Virus record (IMG/VR): IMGVR_UViG_3300030098_001856 | Coordinates: 9,394 to 41,478 of that record | DNA: 32,085 nt | From: a virus | Direction: 5' to 3' (one strand) | Shown: piece by piece, positions 22,501 through 29,126 of the stretch | Numbering within the stretch: the stretch's first letter is position 1 | Layout: every line of letters begins with the position of its first letter | The notes under the pieces: model-generated | Seen by the model: the letters and a program-made list of their open reading frames with translations, nothing else | What the model was told of the DNA's origin: nothing | Databases searched by the model: none | Made by a program: the position numbers and the translations under genes

Positions 22501-22812
22501 ATCAGACCTTGTATTAGAAACTGGTACATCTTCAACAATTCCACGAATAGGTTCTGCTGATATTTCACCAATTAATTCGTTTTCTCTGTTTCTTATGGTT
22601 TCAGTCAATTGTGCAAAATTCATTTTATCTTCTTCAGTAGGAAGATAAATTCCTTTAATATTTCTAAGTTGCTTATTTAAATCACTTAATACTTTATCTT
22701 GTCTCAACATTTTATTTTGTTGCATTCTTTGTTGCATTCGTGAAAATATGCCTCTTAATCCAGAAAAAGAGCGATTTGTTTTTTCTTTTTTTATTTCATT
22801 CTTTTCTGCCAC
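19540..22812 (-). CDS. Large structural protein with Pro/Asp-rich middle and conserved C-terminus
   Basis: A 1090-residue protein with several segments. A basic helical start (about 1-60) is followed by two tandem copies of MPSxEEITVSA. Next comes a conserved-looking part (GRYGDSMLMHVNPAEV, then QVMPLTVNPETGQPEAFLPF), an Ala/Gly-rich hydrophobic stretch (about 270-370), and MMAGGGRTGY at 493-502. A proline repeat region then leads into Asn/Asp/Pro-rich repeats (IPNINWDDYGIDYPF type, about 620-740). The C-terminal part has KIAVSQDEFIIPADVVSMLG, then YGMMDRVRQTKTG. This last pattern is widespread in marine phage virion clusters but has no known function. It lies between the tail genes and the GNAT-like gene, so it is likely a virion component. 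Confidence 0.75.
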   Translation of the reverse strand: MAEKNEIKKEKTNRSFSGLRGIFSRMQQRMQQNKMLRQDKVLSDLNKQLRNIKGIYLPTEEDKMNFAQLTETIRNRENELIGEISAEPIRGIVEDVPVSNTRSDVVFGNKNMPDTTMPSIEEITVSAQPRMPSLEEITVSAEKRPMPPQKPAFNVASKLGRNQLKTLQKRVARMRENPDAYVRNPDYAIEFLPDYLQEKYRDELMQLAGQYAGGGLMDIKQQTQNVAAQGRYGDSMLMHVNPAEVRGLSQVMPLTVNPETGQPEAFLPFLAPLAGSLLGGSFLAGVGGMSALTASALGSGLAQWAATGDFKKGLLAGVTGYGVGSALQGAEAAAGAADAAGAAADATTTLGTMPLGQAGPGVPSNLATGAGAEALAETAMAGANPLTTSLPNISEPNQLQNIFSGGFQEGVGHLATGLTDPLAMTAMYGGMAPTAMMESEEAYAAQMQRMQEEEEESRRQNFLNTPEPILYSAGGGSTNMDPSVQADIAALSMMAGGGRTGYDMGGILRNDFGDMDFNNFSGDQQRFTPARQAYAVNPDFLAGFAPETMYFQPNTLNQPATATTTGGAPVLEDTYEGSKGGFGGVQATIAPTTTINPYEQFTGSAPAGLEFVQPEVPAIPDVPVDTTPPVLPPVIPPTTPPTTPPIFPPDFPINWDDIIGDIDIPNINWDDYGIDYPFNFDPNNPLYPNIDMPDPDIENPVGQPNLGIPPIDMPTFDMPNINMPINEDINYSNFMDFYKDQPSVGLMSPEDRFPDGPPPVGTVDIGPPDSFMDNISQEVLMSMNPDIGGGNTPFGTVIAPPPPELPLTNAELKEKILSGELPMSMAPKPDMQPELPVGIAPPNTASPRIVPQGDDGRVVVDTGGGRGGKGTRMGTQMPNGTVILDGGLQAIMPDGNVIDLGRPKRNEISIEEEMVTPPKPEPKKKSGRKRGGGRGGRAVGGSTDSESMLIEIVQKDPLASEVVQFVLGNSDNQEVIPAFVEKYGNELFLQLREAVLQELAPNAQTEGLIEGVGNGGMDDDINGIIGDKEKIAVSQDEFIIPADVVSMLGDGSSQAGSEELYGMMDRVRQTKTGTTEQAPRLANKGGLLPA

Positions 22813-23150
22813 TATCTTTCCTCTTTGGTTTCGCAGCCAAATATATTAAAACTCATATCAACTGCGCTTGTATAGACCTTAACTACGTCTGTTTGATTTA
22901 GAGTTATACCTAAAACTATTGCAAAAGAATCATTTGCTGCAACAGATTTGTCGTAATATAAATATTGTTTATCATCAGCTCCTGCACCAGCTACATGAAC
23001 ACTTAACCTAAATGTGATTGCTGAACCCGTTCTATTTGCTGCCACAATAGAGCTAACAGTTGTCTGCGTCATATCAGGCACAGTATATAAAGTTGTTGTT
23101 GTTGTTGCTGATGGGTCTGCTTGACCTAACACTTTTAAATCATCAGCCAT
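22812..23150 (-). CDS. Small conserved virion protein
   Basis: A 112-residue beta-rich protein: TTTTTLYTVPDMTQTTVSSI, NRTGSAITFRLSVHV, DDKQYLYYDKSVAANDSFAI and TLNQTDVVKVYTS. This 'LYTVP...SSIxxxNR...TFR...QYLYYD...NDxF...DVVxVY' order recurs in tail or head clusters of many phages and is typical of a small structural or decoration-like protein. The exact place in the particle is unknown. It overlaps the previous gene by 8 bases and the next by one. Confidence 0.75.
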   Translation of the reverse strand: MADDLKVLGQADPSATTTTTLYTVPDMTQTTVSSIVAANRTGSAITFRLSVHVAGAGADDKQYLYYDKSVAANDSFAIVLGITLNQTDVVKVYTSAVDMSFNIFGCETKEER

Positions 23151-23346
23151 GTTTCATTCCCATTAATAAAAATTGATGCCGTTTAGATGCTTTACTTGTT
23201 ACTGTTGATTGCATCCTTTGTATGGTTGTTATTTTAACATTCAAAGATTCTATTGCTTGCTCAATTGTTCTTCTTGTTAATGCTTCATTATTAGCATCAT
23301 AGTCGCTACTTGCTAAAGGCAATCCTATTGTTTTAATATCAGCCAT
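23143..23346 (-). CDS. Short virion-cluster protein, unknown function
   Basis: A 67-residue protein: a loop-like start (MADIKTIGLPLASSDYDANN), then a helix (ALTRRTIEQAIESLNVKITT) and a basic tail (SKASKRHQFLLMGMKHG). Small helical proteins of this kind are common between tail genes, but I cannot assign a role. It starts one base inside the stop of the gp10-like gene and overlaps the next gene by 8 bases, so translation is likely coupled. Confidence 0.7.
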   Translation of the reverse strand: MADIKTIGLPLASSDYDANNEALTRRTIEQAIESLNVKITTIQRMQSTVTSKASKRHQFLLMGMKHG

Positions 23347-25199
23347 TATCTTCTACCATCTGGTCTAATTTGCAGCCTAAGATCACCTAAACGCCAACCA
23401 TAATCGCTAGAAGAGTTGGATATCTTTAAAGCTGCTTGCCTGCTTCTAGCTCTAGTATTTTCAAATGTAGAGTTAGGGGTTACATTAATTGTTTGTAATG
23501 TTGATAATTCTTGCAAAGGATAGTCTCTGCCTTTAATTGTAAAAGTTACAGTATCGCTTGTGCTTTGTTGATCTCTAAACTCTACGTCAGGTATTAACTT
23601 AGATATAAATGTAAAGCTTTCACCATCAGGCTCTAAATCAAAATCACTAGATTCTATATAAGCAGTAAATGAATCGCTTCCATCTCCATGCCCAACTTCA
23701 TGGCTGTATATATAATTAGTATTAGAACTGCTATCATTCTTGCTTGCTGCAATAGGATGTTCATATATTGTTGCTTCATCCCAAGCCGTTCTTACAAAAT
23801 TATCTGTTGTTGTTCCTATAGACCATGTTTGCTCTAAATAGTTATATAAAACATATTTATTTATTTCAGTGCTTGTGCCAGAAGGATAAAACCACATGAC
23901 TTCATTTACGCTATCATTTGAAGCTGCAAATACTTTATATGCTTGATCTTGGTTTAAGTCAGATAAAACATAATCTAAAACAGTACATGGAACCCTTTCG
24001 GTTGAACCTGAATAAACATAAAATCCATTACGATCCATAAAGTAAACTCTATTGTTAGATGTTGCTGCTGCATTAGGCGAAATCAAACTTGGTCCTTCTG
24101 CTACTTCTGTAAAAGAAAATATAAAAGGTTCGCCTACAAAACGCATAGAAACAATTCCAGCATCAGTCCAAATTAATATTTCTTGCCTTGTTCTCAAAGC
24201 GCCAATAATTGTTGAACCTTGAGATAACTGTACTCCGCCTGCTTGGTTTGTTGCTGTTGGAGTCCAATCAACCGCACTTTCTCTATCCGAAAATCTAACC
24301 AACAATGGGTCAATATTAGAAGAACCAATTGGATTTGCTCCAAAAGCTATTACATGTTTATCTACATCTGATGTCATAACTTGTAAACATTTTGTCGGAA
24401 CATCACTCGCACCTGACTCTGCTGTTAAATTAACAGCCCTTGTTGTTAGCCCATCTGACTTATCCCAAAAATAAATGCCTCCATTTCTAGGATTAACTAT
24501 TGCATCATCTCCAAAGTTATCAAGCGACCACAATCTTAATTGATTAGAAAAACCTAAATCGCCAGAAGAACCAAAAGTTCCATCTCCCCAGCTATTTAAA
24601 CCCCAACCAGTACCACGAACATAAACATCTAATCCAGAATTTAATTGATAAACGCCAACAACACTACTCCCACCATTACCAGTATCACTAGCATTAGCGG
24701 TAGCGGTTGCTGTAAAGGTATATGTATTTGCGCTTGGAACAGAGTCAATTTGGTATTCTTGATTTAAAACAGATGCTGTTATGTTTCCACTCAAAGTAGC
24801 AGCTCCTGAAAAAGTTACAAAGTCTCCCTCTACGGCTCCATGACTGGTATCTGTTGCAGTAATTGTTGTAGAACCATTTGTTGCTGCAAAAGTAATATCA
24901 CCAGCAGAAGTAGTTGCTCTTATTGGTGTTATGTCGTAATAAACATCTCCACTTAAATTATAAAGTTTTTGATGAGTTCCCAATATAACAAAGGTATCTC
25001 CATTGGTAGCTTTATAGGGATATATTTTTCTGCATGTTCCAATAAATGTATCATTAGAATATTTCTGCCAACCACCTATTCTTTCGGGTCTACCCTTTCT
25101 AAATCTAACTTTATCTGCATCAAACCAACCGCCCTCATTACTATAATTAGTGCCTTCCCTATTGATTCCTGCTCTAAAAACATATTTTCTTAATGGCAT
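23346..25199 (-). CDS. P22 gp10-like tail / DNA-stabilisation protein
   Basis: A 617-residue protein opening MPLRKYVFRAGINREGTNYS, then GGWFDADKVRFRKGRPERIG, a start I associate with the P22 gp10-like packaged-DNA stabilisation/tail proteins that plug the portal. Residues about 98-195 hold a beta-rich insert (TTITATDTSHGAVEGDFVTF, later YQIDSVPSANTYTFTATA). The rest is beta-propeller-like, with repeated short strands and Trp/Tyr residues (EEILIWT-like strands, VYFMDRNGFYVYSG, YNYLEQTWSIGTT). Length and position among tail genes agree. Family assignment rests on pattern recognition, and another tail-hub family is possible. Confidence 0.7.
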   Translation of the reverse strand: MPLRKYVFRAGINREGTNYSNEGGWFDADKVRFRKGRPERIGGWQKYSNDTFIGTCRKIYPYKATNGDTFVILGTHQKLYNLSGDVYYDITPIRATTSAGDITFAATNGSTTITATDTSHGAVEGDFVTFSGAATLSGNITASVLNQEYQIDSVPSANTYTFTATATANASDTGNGGSSVVGVYQLNSGLDVYVRGTGWGLNSWGDGTFGSSGDLGFSNQLRLWSLDNFGDDAIVNPRNGGIYFWDKSDGLTTRAVNLTAESGASDVPTKCLQVMTSDVDKHVIAFGANPIGSSNIDPLLVRFSDRESAVDWTPTATNQAGGVQLSQGSTIIGALRTRQEILIWTDAGIVSMRFVGEPFIFSFTEVAEGPSLISPNAAATSNNRVYFMDRNGFYVYSGSTERVPCTVLDYVLSDLNQDQAYKVFAASNDSVNEVMWFYPSGTSTEINKYVLYNYLEQTWSIGTTTDNFVRTAWDEATIYEHPIAASKNDSSSNTNYIYSHEVGHGDGSDSFTAYIESSDFDLEPDGESFTFISKLIPDVEFRDQQSTSDTVTFTIKGRDYPLQELSTLQTINVTPNSTFENTRARSRQAALKISNSSSDYGWRLGDLRLQIRPDGRR

Positions 25200-25201
25200 A
25201 A

Positions 25202-25594
25202 TTATTTCTCGTTTTTTTCCTCTTCGTCTTCATCAATGTCTCTGTAATAATCAACAATATGCAATATTTGCTCTAAATACCTAGTAATCTCGCCCATTGT
25301 CATTGATAAATTTTCATAACCTTGCGATGTCAAACCATAATAAGCAACTCTGGGTTCTTCTCCAGATTCAACCTTTTCAATATACTCTTCCATAGTGTCT
25401 GGGTTCAGAATAACCCATTCAACAGGGGGAGTGTCGATTGGTTCTGGCAAAGGAGGATGATAGATTGGTGTCCGCTTCGCAACATTGACAACCTCAACAG
25501 GCTTCACTTGTGGCTCTCTGTTACCCATCTCACCCAACAAAGAGTATGTAGAGCAGCCGTTAATTAGAGGTAGAAGTATTAGTAGTCTCTTCAT
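25202..25594 (-). CDS. Lipoprotein, putative o-spanin
   Basis: A 130-residue protein with a short type II signal peptide (MKRLLILLPLINGC, lipidated Cys predicted at 14), so it should be anchored to the outer membrane and face the periplasm. A proline-rich segment (about 45-65, PPLPEPIDTPPVEW) and a helical acidic C-terminus follow. Its first 35 bases overlap the end of the i-spanin candidate in another frame, the usual Rz/Rz1 arrangement. Function would be outer-membrane disruption at the last step of lysis. The length is greater than Rz1 of lambda, so the call rests on lipobox, proline content and overlap. Confidence 0.65.
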   Translation of the reverse strand: MKRLLILLPLINGCSTYSLLGEMGNREPQVKPVEVVNVAKRTPIYHPPLPEPIDTPPVEWVILNPDTMEEYIEKVESGEEPRVAYYGLTSQGYENLSMTMGEITRYLEQILHIVDYYRDIDEDEEEKNEK

Positions 25595-25967
25595 CGCTTG
25601 TTAGTAATTTAAAGTTTTCTATAACCCTTGCTGTCGCCCGATTAACTTTTCCTTGCAAAACTAAAGGTTCTGTCATTGCCATTCCCTCTAAGTTAAAGTT
25701 GGCAAACTTACTTCTAAGCTTGGTTACTGTTGCTTGAGAAGCGCTGTATTGCGTATTTAGGGTTTGTATTTGAGCTTGTGTTTTCTTAGCAGACTCTAAG
25801 GCTTTTACAATTTGATCGTTTTGTTCTTGTATCGTTCTTTCTAGTACAGCTTGATTATTAATTGCTGTTTGTAGTTCAACTTTTGCTTTATCTAACTTAG
25901 TAAACGCAACTATATTAACCATAATGGAAACAAAAAGCAGACCACCTATAACTAAAGCAAGTTTCAC
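25560..25967 (-). CDS. Membrane-anchored coiled-coil protein, putative i-spanin
   Basis: A 135-residue protein with one N-terminal membrane helix (residues 3-22, LALVIGGLLFVSIMVNIVAF), then a long periplasmic coiled coil (KVELQTAINNQAVLERTIQE, EQNDQIVKALESAKKTQAQI and onward to about residue 90) and a flexible Ser/Thr end. This is the Rz layout. Together with the overlapping downstream lipoprotein it would bridge inner and outer membranes and fuse them in lysis. It follows the holin candidate after 18 bases, giving a holin, i-spanin, o-spanin order. Confidence 0.7.
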   Translation of the reverse strand: MKLALVIGGLLFVSIMVNIVAFTKLDKAKVELQTAINNQAVLERTIQEQNDQIVKALESAKKTQAQIQTLNTQYSASQATVTKLRSKFANFNLEGMAMTEPLVLQGKVNRATARVIENFKLLTSDEETTNTSTSN

Positions 25968-25985
25968 TATTATTTCCTCATTGTT

Positions 25986-26360
25986 TTATGTTTTTTTATG
26001 GCTGTTTGTATATAATCCAAACCAAGCTGCGCCAGCACCCACAACAATCGAAATCAATCCTGATTGTTCAAAACTAGGGTCTGTTAAATCCATAAACCAA
26101 AAGGTTGTAAAATACAGTAAATACATATACACCGCTAAAAAAGCTCTAGGTATAATTCTCCAACTATCTATTGCTTGTGCTACAAAAATAAATTTTTGAT
26201 AAGGGTTGTCGTTCTTTTTGTCTTCAAGCTCTCTTATACGATCTTTAAGTGAAGCATTCTCTTGAAGCATTTCCATGAACTTAGATAAGTCCATCTCAAC
26301 TTCATTTCGAGACATATCTCCACCAAATCTACTGCTTGGATAATGTTCTTCTTCGCTCAT
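25986..26360 (-). CDS. Putative holin, two transmembrane helices
   Basis: A 124-residue protein with a soluble charged N-terminus containing a short coiled coil (LSKFMEMLQENASLKDRIRE, 25-44). Two membrane helices follow, at about 69-91 (IIPRAFLAVYMYLLYFTTFW) and 100-118 (GLISIVVGAGAAWFGLYTN), with a short basic tail SHKKT. Small size, two helices, charged tail and position just before the spanin genes suggest a holin, which would perforate the inner membrane. The long soluble N-terminus is atypical for a minimal holin. An accessory membrane protein is the alternative. Confidence 0.6.
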   Translation of the reverse strand: MSEEEHYPSSRFGGDMSRNEVEMDLSKFMEMLQENASLKDRIRELEDKKNDNPYQKFIFVAQAIDSWRIIPRAFLAVYMYLLYFTTFWFMDLTDPSFEQSGLISIVVGAGAAWFGLYTNSHKKT

Positions 26361-26361
26361 A

Positions 26362-26727
26362 TTAATTCGCCAATGGGTTATCGTTTTTGTTTTTTAAACT
26401 CTGAACATCATCATACATAATGTCAATGCTTGAGTTAATCCCTGCAATGCTTGTTTGCATAGCAACAATGTCATTTTTAATCGGACTTAAATCTTGTGTC
26501 TCTATGTTTAACGATTTAATTTGCTCGTCAACTGCGACTACTTTTTTATCCAAGTCTGTAACTTGATCCGCAAGTGCATCAATCTCATTAATATAACGAG
26601 TCATTTTAGACTCAAGATTCTCTATGCGATTAACATACGTTGCGCCCGTATATCCGAAACCAGCTAGCGTACTAACTATACCTGCTAGTGCAATAAGCTG
26701 TGTTGTTTTACTTTGAAACCAATCCAT
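26362..26727 (-). CDS. Single-pass membrane coiled-coil protein
   Basis: A 121-residue protein with an N-terminal membrane helix (residues 10-31, LIALAGIVSTLAGFGYTGAT), then a long coiled coil (RIENLESKMTRYINEIDALA and onward, with regular hydrophobic heptads to about residue 110). It could be an antiholin, a spanin-like or a tail-needle-like membrane factor. Only topology can be read. It is separated by one base from the holin candidate and by 8 bases from the exported nidogen-like gene. Confidence 0.65.
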   Translation of the reverse strand: MDWFQSKTTQLIALAGIVSTLAGFGYTGATYVNRIENLESKMTRYINEIDALADQVTDLDKKVVAVDEQIKSLNIETQDLSPIKNDIVAMQTSIAGINSSIDIMYDDVQSLKNKNDNPLAN

Positions 26728-26735
26728 ATCTACTC

Positions 26736-29126
26736 CTATAAATTAGGTTGCATACTAATTAAATTATTTATTTCGTTTAAATTTTTGCCATACATTTGAG
26801 CAAATGCAACATTATTATCAGGAATATTAGCATTTGCATAAATATCTTCTGGCTCATACCAAGTAGCAAGCTTTGGTAATTCAACTTGTGTATATCCATT
26901 AAACCCTTGAACATATCCCATGTATGCAATCAATTGAGACTCATCTGCATACTCACCTGTTTCTTGTTGTTGCTGTTCTAACTGTTCTTGTTGATCTTCT
27001 ATATTTTTTGCAACAATCTGATCGGCAATTAAATCTGCTTCAGAAGCAGGCATTTCAGACATTGCTGTACTAATTTCTAACTCCATTGAGCCAACTGCTG
27101 TGTTTTGTGAGCCACTATTATTTGTATCACTTTGACCAACTGCTACGTTTTGTGAACCAGTAGTATTACTCGAAACGCTTGTATTTGTTGAAGTATTAGA
27201 AGCAACAGTTGTTGAACTGCCAACAGAAGCATTATTGCCACCCATAGTATTTGATCCGCTTTCGCCAACAGAAGAATTATTACCACCTACTGCAACATTG
27301 CTAGAACTCATCGATAAAACTTGTTGAGTTTGTATTGCAGAACTTGTTACTTGTGCAGAAATACTAGGCGAATTACTGGTGCTTATACCGCCTCCTGACG
27401 CTGAACTAGCTACTGCTGTGCTTGTAGTGTTAGAAACGCCACCAGAAGCCACAGAAGAAGCGTAGGAGCCTCCTGATGATATAGATGTACCTGTAGCCTG
27501 TGCAGATGTTCCAGAGGTTGTGCCGCTTACACTATTACTTGCTGCTCTAATAGAGTCTGCTACAACATTTAATTGTTTTGCTTTTTTGCTGTCTTTTTTA
27601 TCTTCGCCCTCTGCGATAACAACTTCGATAGTTTCTTCTCTATCTTCGCTCTCTTCATCAATTGTTTCGTTATCTTCCAAGTCATTAAATTCTTCTTCAT
27701 CAGAATCAGCAAGTTGTTCAAGTATTTCTTCACTTTCTTCACTTTCAATCCACTCCTCAATTTCTTCTATTGTTTCAAACTCAAGAAACTCAATTTCTTC
27801 TTCTTCTATATATTCTTCAAGATTCTCTTGATATTCAAAATGATTTAATAAGACATCTTCTAATACAGGAAGATCGTAGTTTGTTTCATAATATTCTTCT
27901 ACCAACAAAATTTCTTCATATATCTGTTCTATATAAGGCTCTTCTTCGATATAACTTAAAGGAATAAAAATTTCTTCGGGCAGTAAATCAAATTCTTCTA
28001 TAAAAGTCTCAAGGTATTCTTCTTCAAAATACAGTGTTTCTTCGTAATACAATTCTTCTTCGTAATATTGTTCTTCAAAATAAAGTTCTTCTTGGTAAGG
28101 GTCTAATCCTTGTAACTCAGCAATATATATAAGCTCTTCTTCATAGTAGTAATCTTCTTCGTAATACGATTCAGTGTATCCGTACTGCTCTTCTTCATAG
28201 GTTTCATAGCCGTACATATCTTCTTCGTAATAAGTGTCTTGGACAAAAGTTTCGACCATATATCCAGCACAAGCTGGCGAATACTGCGAGTCCAAAGTAC
28301 ACTCATAATCAAACAAATCATCCCAATAGTTAGGACACTGAGTAGAATACAATCCATCTAAGTCACATTGCTGAGTTAAATATGCTGCTCCATATCCTGA
28401 ACAAGCAGTGTTGTTTAAGGGGTTGCTGCAATCCAAAGCATTGCCAGAACCTAGACCATATAAACTGCCCCCATTTTCTAATAATGTATTAAATGAGGTG
28501 TTATTCCAATTGGTATTAACACAAGTGCCTGCAACATTTGTTGTTCCTGTGCTGCATTCATCGTGAAATAAATAGGTATATAACTCGTCTGCTGCGCCTT
28601 GTTCACCGATCAATACATCGTGATTAATAATATCCAATGCCCCGTATCGAAATTCAAAACTGTCGTCTGACTTCCATAATATGACCTCAAAAGAGTTATC
28701 TGTGTTGCCTCGATTGTATTCCCGTAGGTTGTACCACCCAAAGACTGTTTTGTCGGTAAAGTTTCTAGCCAACACACTTGAGCCGTTGTCTCGTATTAGA
28801 TCAGTCCAAAAAGGATATAATGTGTATGTTATTTCAGGCAGTGGATCAGGTGTGTAGTCATTACAATAACCTCCTGACGACCCAAAGTGTAAACAACCAT
28901 TCGTTGCCATTCTAGCAGATGTAAAGTCTTCACCATAAAAAGTAAAAGTAAAATCTAAATTAAAAGCACTGGATACTTGGTCATCACCAACACCCATATT
29001 GTTAGAAGTAGCTATATAGTTTGTCTTTAAATCAATAAGAGATTGATTTGCTTCGTAAATATACCCTGCATTTAATGTAGGTATAAATAAAACAAAAGTT
29101 AAACTAACTGCCCTTATCAAATTCAC
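26736..29126 (-). CDS. Exported nidogen-like, Tyr/Glu-rich and Ser/Gly-repeat protein
   Basis: A 796-residue protein with a signal peptide (cleavage expected after residue 20, PTLNA|G). Residues about 60-165 resemble a NIDO (nidogen-like) domain: LYPFWTDLIRDN, TVFGWYNLREYN, NSFEVILWKSDDSFEFRYG. A Cys-containing part (about 190-300) follows. Then comes a remarkable Tyr/Glu tract (about 300-500: YYEEDMYGYETYEEEQYGY and similar). A Ser/Gly/Asn/Val region (about 520-680) has NVAVG-x-(S/N) and NTAVGS units that recall the beta-roll repeats of YadA-type adhesins and phage fibres. The conserved-looking end (LIAYMGYVQGFNGYTQVELP, then WYEPEDIYANANIPDNNVAF) suggests a real domain. Its start overlaps the Asn/Thr repeat gene by 23 bases. 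Exported location is supported; function is unknown. Confidence 0.75.
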   Translation of the reverse strand: MNLIRAVSLTFVLFIPTLNAGYIYEANQSLIDLKTNYIATSNNMGVGDDQVSSAFNLDFTFTFYGEDFTSARMATNGCLHFGSSGGYCNDYTPDPLPEITYTLYPFWTDLIRDNGSSVLARNFTDKTVFGWYNLREYNRGNTDNSFEVILWKSDDSFEFRYGALDIINHDVLIGEQGAADELYTYLFHDECSTGTTNVAGTCVNTNWNNTSFNTLLENGGSLYGLGSGNALDCSNPLNNTACSGYGAAYLTQQCDLDGLYSTQCPNYWDDLFDYECTLDSQYSPACAGYMVETFVQDTYYEEDMYGYETYEEEQYGYTESYYEEDYYYEEELIYIAELQGLDPYQEELYFEEQYYEEELYYEETLYFEEEYLETFIEEFDLLPEEIFIPLSYIEEEPYIEQIYEEILLVEEYYETNYDLPVLEDVLLNHFEYQENLEEYIEEEEIEFLEFETIEEIEEWIESEESEEILEQLADSDEEEFNDLEDNETIDEESEDREETIEVVIAEGEDKKDSKKAKQLNVVADSIRAASNSVSGTTSGTSAQATGTSISSGGSYASSVASGGVSNTTSTAVASSASGGGISTSNSPSISAQVTSSAIQTQQVLSMSSSNVAVGGNNSSVGESGSNTMGGNNASVGSSTTVASNTSTNTSVSSNTTGSQNVAVGQSDTNNSGSQNTAVGSMELEISTAMSEMPASEADLIADQIVAKNIEDQQEQLEQQQQETGEYADESQLIAYMGYVQGFNGYTQVELPKLATWYEPEDIYANANIPDNNVAFAQMYGKNLNEINNLISMQPNL
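27680..28245 (-). repeat. Tyr/Glu-coding low-complexity tract
   Basis: Degenerate repeats of TTCTTCTTCGTAATA type (plus strand) encode runs such as YYEE, LYFEE and EEEL in the exported protein. The tract is strongly biased to two or three amino acids and gives spurious open frames on the other strand. Confidence 0.75.

Noticed and set aside
27520-27848. Plus-strand frames rich in Ser or Phe opposite the Tyr/Glu tract
   Set aside because: They are shadows of the low-complexity GAA/TAT-rich codons of the minus-strand exported protein.
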